Shown here one piece after another: positions 11,390 to 22,668 of a DNA stretch of 64,000 nt; position 1 is the stretch's first letter, and the number at the start of each line of letters is the position of its first letter. Position numbers and translations under genes: made by a program. The notes under the pieces were generated by a model. It searched no databases, had not been told where the DNA came from, and worked only from the letters and a program-made list of their open reading frames with translations. The DNA comes from Thuidium tamariscinum (Eukaryota; Streptophyta; Bryopsida; Hypnales; Thuidiaceae): contig OX344755.2 of NCBI GenBank assembly GCA_947034885.2, forward strand, positions 22,823,052-22,887,051. The letters are read 5' to 3'.

Positions 11390-12066
11390 TGAGTAGCTAT
11401 TAAATGGCTACATGTCCATGAGTCATATGGTCATAAATTAGAGTCCATGACAAATTAACTAAATTCAAGACACTTCAAAGAAAGTCAAATAGATAAAGGG
11501 AGATGAAGCGGTTGGCATGGTGAAAAGACTAAAGATCAAATAAATGAGAGAAGTTTTCAAACCCTTCATGCTTTGCATATGAATAAATTGATAGAAATTA
11601 TTGATTTGATATTTGCATTTAATTTAGCGAATAGGCTAATAATATAGCATTGCCTAGACTAAAATAATATAAATAAATGAAATTGATTAAATAATTATTT
11701 CCCTAAAAGTTTAATTGTATTTCAAAATATATATACCTTGGCATTTTGATTAAGTTGATAGTACATGCATTGACAAATTGACCAACATAAGACAATTTGA
11801 CATGAATTATTGAGACGAACCAATCACTAAATAGGACAATGATGCCATTCATTGTGTCTTATATATTAGCATTGATAATGGATTGTGAAAAATTGACTTG
11901 AGTGTGGGTTTTATTATTTATCCCCAAATTAGCAATTAAAACGTCATAGATAAGTATTCAAAACACAACCCAAGTGACCTTAGTCACAATACAATAGATT
12001 TATTTGCCTTTACTTGTAGAATTATCCCCATATACTATTTGCCTTGGGTTTTGTCAAATAGTTTAA

Positions 12067-12796
12067 CCCCTAAAGCCCTGAGCTGCGTTTTTTGGCAACA
12101 TAAGTTTTTTGGACAGCTCACTACGAATGGAGTTTTTATTTTTCTTTGAAATTTTTACACAAGATGTGCCCAAGGAATAGATTTAAGGCCCAATAGTTTT
12201 TATAACTTTTGACTTTGTGGTTAAAAAGTTATGGCATGATATGTTGTTTTCTTTATTCGGACGGCAGCCCGGATAGCTGAAAAAACTACTTTAAATTTTA
12301 TTCTTTTGAAAAGTGAAATTTCAACTTGATTCTTTAGGCTTTTACAGACATGGAAAGCTTTGTTTCATTCCATTTTGATTAAGAAGTTAAAAGTTATGAG
12401 GAATTTCAGTTTGTAGGTAGGTGTGGAATCTTTGAAAACCATACCTACTTGCAAATCAAAATTCCTCATAACTTTTAACTCCTTAATAAAAATGGAATGA
12501 AACAAAGCTTCCCATGTCTGTAAAAACCTAAAGAATCATTTTGAAATTTCATTTTTCAAAAAAAAAAAATTTAAAAAGTTTTTTCAGCTTCCTGGGCTGC
12601 CTTTCAAGTAATATCATGCCATAACTTTTTAACCACAAAGTCAAAAGTTATGAAAATTGTTGGGTCTTCAAGCTAATCCTTGGGCACATTTTATGTAAAA
12701 ATTTCAAAGTAAAAAAATAAAAATCCATTTATAGTGAGTTGTCCAAAAAACTTATGTTGCCAAAAAACACAGCTTAAGGCTTTAGGAGTTTAGGAA
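12067..12796. mobile_element. TTAA-flanked foldback element
   Basis: Two arms of about 360 bp, each matching the left part of the TTAA family, meet tail to tail near 12,430. TTAA stands at 12,063-12,066 and 12,797-12,800. The related LTR at 54,250-57,171 has the empty site AGTTTAAGTTTACAC at about 57,154, with a single TTAA. A transcript would fold into a long hairpin. Confidence 0.75.
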
Positions 12797-12812
12797 TTAA
12801 GTTTACACCACA

Positions 12813-14096
12813 TTTTTTTTATCAAAATATTGAAGATTGAGTTAAATAAATAAAGTATTTCAAAGTTTATTATGGAGTACAGAATCTTTAACTACTTACA
12901 AATTCAAACTCCTATAATTTTCATCTCATTAATCAAAATGGAATTATTCAAAGCTTTTTCTTCATATATAAATTTAGATGCCAATTTCAAATTTCTATTT
13001 TTGAGAAAATAATAATTCTTCTAATTTTCTTAGACTACCTTTCCGAGAAAAAAACTACATATCATACAATAACCTTTGAACCATGTAGTAAAAAGTTATG
13101 AAAATTGTTGCACCTTGATTTGGCAACATGACTAGTAAGTATGTGTAACTAGAAATTTTTATGTTAAAGACCCAAAATTTGGTAGAAGGTGTAGATGATA
13201 GATATTTTTCATAATCAATAACATTCAAGACATTTAAAAATATGAGTCAAAAGCTATGGTGTTGTATATTACAACTTTTTGTACATAGGCTATTTCAGCA
13301 AATTAGAAAAAATCAAATTTTCTAGAATCAAAAATTTAAAATCAATTTATGAATTTATATATATTTAATTTTTTTTGAATAATTTCCGTTAAATTAATGA
13401 GTCAAAAGTTATAAAGAATTCTTGTTTACAAGCAACTATGAATTTATTTTTTAAAGTCAATTTTCATTATTTTTTGAAAGTAAAATAAAAATCATTAAAT
13501 ATAGATAATTTATAACAACATTGCAACCATTGGAAATGTCATTTTTTTTTAATTCCATAACTAAATTCTCTCCAAACTTAGTATTTTTAATAATCATTTT
13601 CTACTTCTTTCTACTTACTTTTACCTATACATTGTACAATTTCAAATAATCTAAAAAATTTCAAGCATGTAGCCAATTTATCTTGAATAATTAATATATA
13701 GAAGCATCACCAACATGAACATTTATTAATACAAATTTGAACTTGTAAAGTGCAATTGCTTATTTTTTCTAAAGGCAAAGAAAAATCTTTTGTCAATTCT
13801 AGCACTAATATCTTACAATCTACACAATGGAAGTTTTCAAATTTTTTTCACATCTTTTCAAACCAAAGCACTACAAGATCTTATGGTCACATATGTCTAA
13901 TTTTTCTTTTTTAAACTTTGGTACTTGTATCAGAAATGGCAGGTTGGGAGCGTTTTTAGTAAAACCATAGCCAAAAAGCTCAAGGGGCTAAAGATATTCC
14001 TTGTCTACATATTGTATGAAAAAAAAATTCCATTAGCAATGAATTGCCCAAAATTTCTATGTTGATAAAAAGTGCATCTTGGTCCTCTAGAGGTTC
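12813..14096. repeat. Remnants of TTAA-family elements
   Basis: First in reverse orientation (to about 13,300), then forward (to about 13,990), the sequence follows the interior of the 940-bp TTAA family. A short further remnant ends near 14,096 with GGTCCTCTAGAGG. The first part appears to be the target into which the B-family LTR at 5705-12,812 inserted. No gene was seen. Confidence 0.5.
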
Positions 14097-15673
14097 ATTC
14101 TTATTTATTTTTGCAAATTTGATAGTATTTCAAGAATTGCAACAAAAAAGTTATTATTTCAAATGACATGACTATTGTAAAATAATACTAAGAATTGATT
14201 GCAAGAAACAATTTTCCTTTTTCTGTCCCTTTAGCTTTGAATAGGTCTTTTTTTGCTCAAATATTTTGGACAATATGTCAATTTTATATGGAATTTGAAT
14301 GAAGGTACATACAATAGTTGTAGACATTAAGCATTTCTTTCAAATTAGTTTAGTATTTGAAAATAGTCCTCTCACTACAAGATAAAGGGGTGTTTTAAGT
14401 GGGATTTTAAGTTAAAAAATGCATATTGAAAGGTCACGTACTTTAAGTAAAATCTACTTAAAATCATGTGTCTAGGACTTGCATTAAAATACCTTGCTAA
14501 GAGGTCATTTTGATGAATTTTACATGTCTTTTCAGCATTCTTAAAAGACAACTTTAACTACCAAAATGAACTCTCTAAGAGACATTTTGCTTTGCGAAAA
14601 ATTGTACATTTAAGAGAGCTGAATCAACAAGGAATTTTATTTCTTACAAGTCTAAATCTACATATGATTAAATATAAAACTAAAAAAAGTCCAAATCTAT
14701 GAAAAAATCTAAATATACAAAAAATTCTAAATCCATACTAGAGGTCAAAATCTATGAAAAATTCAAAATCTATAGAAGAAGTCTAAATCTATGAAAGAGG
14801 TCTCAATCTATTAAAAAAAAGAGTCTAAATCTATAAATTGCCCAAACATCAACAATTCAAAAAATGGAAGAACAACAATTTAACAAAACACAACAAGTTG
14901 GGTAGTTTCCAATGGAAAATTGATTCTCCAATCTTTTTGTTTCCTGGTTAGTCCTTGACCTTTCCCAGCTAAATCTGTATTTAAACAAAAATCCGCGACC
15001 TTCCATTTTGCAAATCCACCCTCAATGTCGACTGACTCCAACCCCAGTACACCATCCATCTTCGGTCTGCTCCGCTGTCACCTAAGCTCTCAATGTACCT
15101 CACGTACATAGGCAGATCCTTGAATTGTTCGAAGTCCACTCCAAGTGATGAAACCTAAAAATTTGAACAAGCCTTCATGAATTCAAACATCCTATGACGA
15201 CTCTTCCAATGTGCTACAAACAAAGGAGTATCAGTGACTGAAAGTTTGAAGATGTGTCGAACAATAAATACACTTCCTTAGTCCTCTACTCAACATGCAC
15301 TTTTGGCCAATTTCGACAAATTATAGTAGTTGAGTTGTTCATCAGAATTGCCCACACAATGTCTCGAAAGGAAGCCGTTATCATGGACTAGAATTGTGTA
15401 AGTCCAACAATAACACAAGAATAATCTCTACTTTAATTACTCTATGACTTGGATTTGGCCAAGAAGCCTTAGATGGAAGTTAGAGGATTAAGGAGATGGA
15501 ATCTAAAGATTGAACAATACTTTGTGAATTCAAACATCCGTGAGACAGCTTCCAGTGTGCAAGATATAACACAAACAAAGTAGTATTAATGAATAAAAGT
15601 TCAAAGAAGCATTAAACGATCAAAATATTACCCCAAAGAAGAATCAACCTCTATTGAATTGGAAATGCATTAC

Positions 15674-15782
15674 CTCCAAAGCCAAATTGTCCGGGATAAT
15701 TTTTGCTTCTCCTGCTTTGTCCAAGAGCTTTGAATATGATGAAGAGAATTTATGAATTTCGTCCATTGACAGAGAACTGTAC
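15674..15782 (-). pseudogene. Captured exon of unknown origin
   Basis: A 109-bp stretch is bounded by an acceptor (TTGCAG) and a donor (GAG/GTAATG). It reads as a hydrophilic peptide containing SLSMDEIHKFSSSYSKLL and AGEAKIIPDNLALE. The family is not recognised. It may be a downstream exon of the same SMR gene or a second captured gene. Confidence 0.4.
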
Positions 15783-16936
15783 CTGCAACAAATTAAACCC
15801 AGTTGGTTTACCGAGATCTTCCAACTGCATAAGAAAAGAAGAACGGATGTGCAATAGCAAAGTATATACACACATAGGTTTCTTTTTACATACACATGTG
15901 CTAGAAATAAGACTCCCTCTGAACATTATCTGCGTTGAAACAAAACTTGCAACTACTGTCCTAGTAGCATTGGTAGCGTTGAGTAATTTTAGAAGGACAA
16001 CCTTAATTAAATGAAGAGACCTACAAGTACAAGCACGACGGGAACTATACGCACATCACAAACCTTCAAAGTGATTTAAGTATAGTGTCGTTTTGGAGTA
16101 ACGGCCAGCGCTCTTGGCCTTGGTTTGCTAAATTTGTACTTGCAAATCATGCATGCAAATTAGAAAATCATTGACCATAGAACACGATTGCTAGAAGGGC
16201 ACTTTCAGTACCTCAAAACCATGATGTGAACAGTCATCAGCATTCGAGAATACTCATTTCCTGACATATTAAGCGGAAGTCTATGTTACAACTCCTATGC
16301 AAGTTAGGGAAGAAACAAACCCAAAGGGATACGTAAATATATATATATATATATATATTTATTTTAATTTTTTTTCCCAAAGGAGGGCCCCTGTATACCC
16401 ATGAGCCAAGAGGAAATTCTTGATAGCCAAGGGAAGTAACGGACCACCTTTACAGTGCCACCCAACACCTGCAGCATTGCATTCAAATAAAGAAAAAGCA
16501 ATGGAAGGTAAAGGATACTACTTGCATCACCTTCAAGCTTTCTAAAGTAAGTAGGAGAGTGATTTTTGATATAACCCTATAGAGCTGTGGGTATATCTTT
16601 AAACAAAAACCTCTCCTGTCAAGAGCAAACAATTATCACTTTGAAATTTCAAATAATAAGTTGTTCACCTGTAACAAGACAACCCCATTCCAGTCAAAGA
16701 TCAATGGACATATAGACATTTAGCCAAGTCATACTTTAAGCAAGTCTAACCACCAATGTGCGTGAATAGATGAACTATAGTTGGAAGCAGGGATCATTTC
16801 AGGAGAGAGGCCTCAGGTCCCTAAAAGTTTTGGTATAATCTACCTTAATGCAACTTCATTATCAAGCATAATTTTATAAATTTTCATTTTTGGTTGTCAA
16901 TCCCTGATTTGAAAGTGAAGTAAAATTGATATATAC

Positions 16937-17597
16937 CTGTAATAATGGAGAGTTCATTCTTCACAACTGCTCGTGAAGCTGCCAAAGGCAACGGCTGTTC
17001 ATTCAGTACCTTCGCATCGTCTAGCGCCCGCTCAGGGAGGTTATATATAGAAGCTGGATTAGTTGCCAACTCTTTCTCCAAATGAGCAAGACGTTCTTGA
17101 AGAGCCATAAGAGCCATAACCGCTTTTGTGGCATGCAAACCATGTAGGTCCATCGACCACACACTCACATGTCCATCTTCACAAACGAATGAAAAAAAAC
17201 ACTATAAGCTTGATCAACAATGGTTGGAAAAGTGGAATTTCCAACTTCAGAGTTCAAAAACGTCATGAGGTACTATACAAAATGAATAAGCTTACTTTCA
17301 AAGTTGCTAAAAAGGATTTAAGAACACTATCAATCACTGCCGCAAGGCACTTAGAAATTAAGGCATTCCTAGATTGAATTAATTACGTCCAAAACGTAGG
17401 TAGGTTTTGAACATCACATAGGATTTTAGAGAGTTCATTTTCTAACTGCATTTCTAGAATAAAGAATCTCCTCTATAGCTTGTGCATGCAACTTCTCAGC
17501 AATTTTAAAATTCTCGTGTGCTTCTTGCGAGCATTCCTTTGCATGGGCAATTCCCAGTCATATAAGCATTGTAAGCATCCCGAACATACTTCCTATC
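16937..17597 (-). pseudogene. DUF1771-SMR gene fragment captured by the CACTA element
   Basis: The exon at 17,176-16,937 has an acceptor (GTGAAG) and a donor (CAG/GTATAT). It encodes an SMR-type start, WSMDLHGLHATKAV, followed by a helical region. Upstream, at about 17,597-17,447, an exon-like piece encodes WDRKYVRDAYNAYMTG and then ECSQEAHENFKIAEKL...ILYSRNA, which fits the DUF1771 helix pair that precedes SMR domains in plant proteins. The two halves of this piece are in different frames, one base apart, and the donor GT after RNA is lost. SMR domains bind or nick nucleic acid in intact proteins. This copy is a truncated pseudogene. Confidence 0.55.
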
Positions 17598-17879
17598 CCA
17601 AACACAACATCATCTCATGAATCACGTGCAAAGGTGGTTTTACACAAAGGTTTGGCCCATGACATATCACGAAATCCTCAAACGAAATGAAAAACATACA
17701 ATATCTAGTAATTGAAAACCGGTATGTAGAAAACATCACCAACATGAGGGGCACGTCAAAAATAAGAAAGCAAAAGAACAACATCCAATGCTAACGACAC
17801 TCCACCATTCGTGTTGACTGAGCTGCAAAGCTTCTCTTCAAAATTTCAAATACACATCATTCTCCTCGCACTCCACCAC

Positions 17880-18340
17880 CCCCGCGGTGCAAACCCCATC
17901 GCCACCCTCCTCTCCGCTCACCCCAGCTAGCAGAGCAGTTGCTATGGCGTCTAGCTGCTGGCTTGCCTTGCCTTCATTTCCATCCACAGTTCGCAGCACA
18001 TTGCGGAGCAATACGTCGTCCGCCTAGCCATGTTGCTCTCGCAATCTAGCAACCAGGGCATCCTTTGGACTCAATCACGCCTCCCCACTCGCAATCAAGA
18101 GTCCTTTGCTCACCGTGCTCACGAACGACGCTTATTGCGTCGCCCGTCTCATGGGAAACCCTGAATTCTCCCCTAACGCTGGAAACGGGTCTGCAGCGAC
18201 GGCGGTGGAATTGTTGTTGCGGAGATGCGTAGCGACGCCCATCCCTACGGCTTCTCTATCCAAGCACTGCAACAAAAAACACATATTGGTATACAAATGC
18301 AAATTAATATTAGATTTCAAAAAACAATTACATAACATAC
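17880..18340 (-). pseudogene. GC-rich captured segment, possibly the 5' exon of the SMR gene
   Basis: This part of the CACTA element is clearly richer in GC than its surroundings. One minus-strand frame (about 18,275-18,135) reads HLRNNNSTAVAADPFPALG. A DPFPALG-type stretch would suit the N-terminal part of a PABP-interacting SMR protein, but the match is weak. It could be unrelated captured DNA. Confidence 0.3.
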
Positions 18341-18993
18341 TTCAATGTGACGACTCTTCCGATGTGCGTTACTCCATCGCAATCCACAACTGCAACAATG
18401 AAACCCTATCCAGCTAAACCCCAAATGGCTTTATTCTCTCAACCCTAGGGGTGCCCCTCGCTACAACCAACTGAACCAACGAGGCGAATTGGCCACTTGA
18501 CCATTTTCCGAGCGGAAAAAATGAGGATGTATGGGAAGCGGAGTACGACGCGAAAGAAGAAGGGCGATGGAAGGACAGGGAGAAAAAGGGAAGAGGAATT
18601 GAACAGATTCAAGTTCAAAAAGGTTCAAAAAATTTGTGAGAAAATAGACAAGGTTTAGAAACTATACCAGATATGATGGCGGCAAACCTAACGGCGCAAA
18701 GAAAGGCCAGTGTGCTGAAAGGCCAGATTACGCTCTGATGAGACGTTGTGGTGCACAGGAACGAGACGTTGAGGGAGCAATGGAGTAGAGGTAGACTAAG
18801 CTCAAAGAATATCCAGACAACCGCGCGACCGAAAATGGGATTTTTTCATACATTGCTATGACTGATCAGCACTCCTCTCCTCAATTTACATAATTCCCAC
18901 TTTCCAATGTGACCTTCTAGTAATATGAAGCACTTTTAAGTAATTTTTTACTGATCTCTCTTCCTTAAAATACCCACATCTCTTGTAGTGTCT

Positions 18994-20640
18994 ATTGGAT
19001 ATTTACCTTTGCCATTTATAAGGTTTTCAATACTATTTATGATGCAAATTTAGAAATTTGAAGGTCAAATTGAGAAATTGCAATCTACTAAAGTTAAGCA
19101 AGTCCACAAAGAGATTTCTTTTTAAATAATAAATTTTCATCATCCATATGAGTTTGAAGTACACTACTTTTTTTTGGCAACCATAGGAAATACCAAAAAA
19201 ATTCCCTAAAGTTACAAATTGTTGAAGACAAGCATCTTCAAATTACAAAAATGTCTAACTTTGATGTTTTGAATTGCTTAAATATTTTATAATAGTCAAA
19301 CATCAAAGGATCAATTTTTTTGGATTTTTCATCATTTTTTTTCTATGCAAAACTTTTATAGATAAATTTTTATAGGTGTGACCTTTACATATAATTTATT
19401 TTGAATGCTTTTCAAATTATCCAGATTTTATTTTATTCTTGAAAAAATTTATTCAAAAAATCATAGGACTCTTTGAAATAGATAATTGTGAATCAAAAAC
19501 AATAGGTGTTTCTTGCAATGCCTTTAAGGTATGTACACACAATCATTGCTACATTGGAACCAAAAGCAATTCTTAGACCTGGACTCAAATTACACAAAAA
19601 ATACACATTTAAGCTTAGATTTCCATTACTAGTACATATCCATGCTGTAAATAATAATCTTATTAAATGCAATGTTCAACTCAATTTGAGGTAAATAGTC
19701 AGTAATAAAGTCAATACATTTATATGGGTTGAAATTATAGGCACTAGGCATTAGATAGAAATACTACATTTTTAATGTTGCTTTTGAATATTATACAATA
19801 CCTCTATTAGTTGTAACATTCAACAAGGTAAGAGGTTGTTGAAATCATCCTAGAGGAATGAGGTCTTTGTAGGATAAAGGATTGATGTAATTTTTTAGAA
19901 AGATTTTTTTTAGAAGGAAAAGTGAAAAACAGTTATGAAGTAGGTAAAATCTTAAATTTTGGACTCTTACAGAATTAGTTTTGATTTTTCAAATAGGGAG
20001 TACCACAATTTGCCAAACATACTCATAGACGGGGTCTATGATGAATTCTATTCAACTTGTGAACATTGTGAGTGAGTTGAAAATCAGATTACAAGCATGG
20101 TGGGAATGATGCTCCATTGATCTTTGATGTGAACACTACATTCTTACAATGGAGGAAGATGTTAGTAAAAAGCATACGTTCATATTTTTTTAAAAGCAAA
20201 CCACAATGCCAATTTGCTCTTATAATTATACGTCCCTTACTAAACCCTCTCTAACTCAATAAAGTATTGTCATAAAATATTGAATATTAGTCCTGACTTC
20301 ATAATATGAACTACATACGAAGATCATGTTCCCTTATACAATAACTTCTCATACTCAATGTGTCAAATTGGTTCCAATCTTATTGAGTAAAGGAGGTTCT
20401 GCTACAATAAAGACTAACTTGTTTCCTAAGCTGAGTGCTAGAACTCTAGAATCTTTCTATTTTATGATGTTTGAATCATATAAAATTGCACCTCTTTCTT
20501 CCTAATTAGTAACCACTCTCAAACAAAATTTTATACACCCGATTGTCTAGATCAATTTTTTATAAATATGAAATGCTTACAAGCAATTTCATGGAATTCA
20601 TTTTCCATCTTGGCTTGAATTTTTCACAAAATATAGAGTT
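18994..20640. other. Intergenic, no gene seen
   Basis: AT-rich sequence with only short open frames. No splice-bounded coding stretch and no clear transposon ends were found. Confidence 0.5.
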
Positions 20641-20720
20641 CACTATATCCTCTTGAGTTAGAGAGAGGAGTCCCAGTCCATGTGGGACTCCTCCCTACAC
20701 CTCAAGAGGATGTAGTGAGC
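20640..20720. repeat. Short palindromic element
   Basis: TCACTATATCCTCTTGAG and GAGTCCCA at the left are matched by TGGGACTCC and CTCAAGAGGATGTAGTGA at the right, giving a stem of about 30 bp with few mismatches. It may be a small MITE. Confidence 0.55.
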
Positions 20721-20790
20721 TCCACTTCCCATGGAAACTCATGCCTTCCTACTTCCACTTCATCTGGTTGTAAGAAGTGAGTTTACAATG

Positions 20791-21023
20791 GAACAAGGCT
20801 CCTTATATCCCCATGGGGTGGAGGGAGGTGCTCCAATTGATGTGGGATATAAGGATTTGAACTAAATTGAACTAAGAATTCAAATTTTTAATTTTGAAAA
20901 TTTAAATTAAAAAATTTGAAAATTAACAATTTGAATTCTTAGTTCAAAGTAGTTCAAATCCTTATATCCCACATGGGTTGGAGCACCTCCCTCCACCCCA
21001 TGGGGATATAAGGAGCCTTGTTC
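20791..21023. repeat. Near-perfect 233-bp hairpin
   Basis: GAACAAGGCTCCTTATATCC at the left is matched by GGATATAAGGAGCCTTGTTC at the right. The arms are about 105 bp with few mismatches and include CCCCATGGGGTGGAGGGAGG and ATCCCACAT-type segments. The loop is an AT-rich AATTTTTAATT tract. It could be a young foldback MITE or a small-RNA-producing inverted repeat; no coding frame was seen. Confidence 0.8.
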
Positions 21024-21299
21024 TAATGCATTTTCAAATTACTTAGAGATCTCCCCAAGCAAGGAGAGTGAGATTTCAAAGAATTAAAAAAAAAACAATG
21101 TTCTTTGGCTTCAAATTGAAAGCAAAAAAAAATGGAAAACTTGATTAAAAAAAATTCCCTTTTAGAGGGCTGCTTGTATTGTTCAGCAGTGGGGCAGATG
21201 AGTAACACCTGGCCCGGCCAGAGTCGGAGAGCCTTCCAAAAGACCCGATTATGAATCAAAGTCTGAGCCATGCAGTGGGGATGCTCTGAAAGGCTTTAT

Positions 21300-21840
21300 T
21301 TCAGCACCTTCGTCAGTCTCAGTCATCTCCTGCCTGCGGAATTCGAGACTAAGTTATATTTCAGTTAAAATTTCCACAAATTGGTTGGATCAAGCTTCTT
21401 GGGTACATTGGAAATTTTCTCCGATGAGCTCATTCAGCCTGTTCTCAGCTCCCCTTACATCCTCACAAGCTTCACCCAATTTGGAAGTCCATCACAAAAC
21501 AGAGCACTCCTGAAGTCACTGCAACTGAAGACGCATTCTATTGCTTGGAGTCGCTTTTGTGGACATTGAAGCTGCTCTGAATGTCCTTTTCTGATTGAGT
21601 TTTGCCAACTAACTTATTGATTTAGGGTTGTGTGTGTAGCAGCAAGGAGTTGTCAAGAGTGCAGAGGGGTGTGTATGCAACCTCCCCATTTGCTGCGGAG
21701 TTTTCCTATTTTTGTTGTGCCTAATTTGACTTCTAGCTATGTGACTACTCTGGGTGCAGGATTCATGAAGCTCTCAGTGGATGTGGGTACTCAGTCCAAC
21801 TTCCACATTTCTGGATGAGTTGGAAATTCCCAAGAGTAGA
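21300..21840 (+). pseudogene. Partial copy of the 5' end of the zinc-knuckle gene at 39-43 kb
   Basis: The sequence follows 39,060-39,560 with many differences. Shared stretches include TTATATTTCAGTT, CAAGCTTCTTGGGTAC, CCAATTTGGAAGTC, TTGTGGACATTGAAGCTGCTCT-like text and TGCGGAGTTTTCC. It covers the leader, the first two exons and the start of the next intron of the parent. The parent's ATG is not conserved and no downstream exons follow, so it is a truncated pseudogene from a segmental duplication. It is not a retrocopy, because intron sequence is present. Confidence 0.7.
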
Positions 21841-22008
21841 AATTACAAGACATGTGCGATGTATGCTACAACTTAACCACATATTGATACAATGCATTAC
21901 ATACAATAGCGGTGAGTCCTTGCACACAATACCATAATGTAACCAACTCTGATTGTGTGCAGAGGCTTGGTCGAACGTGTTTCATCCGCAAGCAGGATCA
22001 TTCACACA

Positions 22009-22220
22009 CACTACAAGAGAAAGGGGGGTTTTGAGTATAGTCCTAAAGATAACATTTTAAGTAATGACATTTTCAGGAGATTTTTAGTAAGAAATAAATA
22101 TTTTTTTAGAAATTTTTTACTAGAAAGACACTTATTTCTTACTTAAAATCTCCTAAAAAGGTCATTACTTAAAATGTTATCTCTAGGACTTTACTCAAAA
22201 CACTTTTTTCTCTTGTAGTG
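22009..22220. mobile_element. CACTA MITE, 212 bp
   Basis: Begins CACTACAAGAGAAAGGGG and ends TTTTTTCTCTTGTAGTG, with ACA on both sides (22,006-22,008 and 22,221-22,223). The arms are long inverted repeats including TAACATTTTAAGTAATGAC. It is non-coding and lies just downstream of the TIR gene's 3' end. Confidence 0.9.
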
Positions 22221-22668
22221 ACAATATTCATCCATGAAGGCAACAATTATGAGAGTTTTCATCCACGAACAGAGTTGGTTACGTCCTGTAATCCTCTTGC
22301 CGCCTCCTGGCGGCTCGACAGTTACCTAGTCTATAGTCACCATCAAAGGAGATCTGAATTCCCACCCTAAGATCCCTCTTTTAGGGTGTTCAAAAATATG
22401 ATCATCCTGGAACAACAATTTAGTACAAACTAATACCAATTACAAGCTTCGTTTTCCACCCACAACTTTTTTCAAAGTACTCAAATGCATGATGTCACAA
22501 CTTTTTCCAAAATACTCAGGTACACAACGTCACAACACTTTTACAAGTGAATGTTGAGTGAAGTATTCTTTATTCAAGTACTCCAAACCTAACACTTCTA
22601 GCATCTCGATGTTGCTCTCCAAACTCTTGAAACCTTAAATTCCTCAACATAACCTTCACATTGTAGAA

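Larger units (their letters stand above)
5705..12812. mobile_element. LTR fossil of the B family, loaded with later insertions
   Basis: Begins TGTAGATTC and ends TTTACACCACA, and is related along its length to the cleaner copy at 54,250-57,171. The flanking 5-mers (CTTTT and TTTTT) agree at four of five positions. At least seven younger elements lie inside it: a TA-flanked MITE, four TTAA-type elements, a 9-bp-TSD MITE and a CACTA MITE. Taking these away leaves roughly the 2.9 kb of the other copy. No retroviral-type reading frame is visible, so it reads as a solo LTR and an old fossil. Confidence 0.6.
14373..18990. mobile_element. CACTA element carrying captured gene pieces
   Basis: Starts CACTACAAGATAAAGGGG and ends CCCACATCTCTTGTAGTG, with TCT directly repeated at 14,370-14,372 and 18,991-18,993. 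At 4,618 bp it shows no transposase frame. Inside lie exon-like pieces of a host gene in minus orientation: a DUF1771-like part, an SMR part and a further exon. This is the layout of a Pack-CACTA element that has picked up host sequence. Intron borders remain around the captured exons, so capture was at the DNA level and not through mRNA. Confidence 0.8.

Noticed and set aside
1314-12812. Search for gag-pol reading frames in the LTR fossils
   Set aside because: No protease, reverse transcriptase or integrase signature could be read on either strand, so only LTR-type ends are claimed.
18106-18417. Plus-strand frame of 103 codons in the CACTA element
   Set aside because: It opposes the captured minus-strand segment, and its last third is low-complexity AT sequence.
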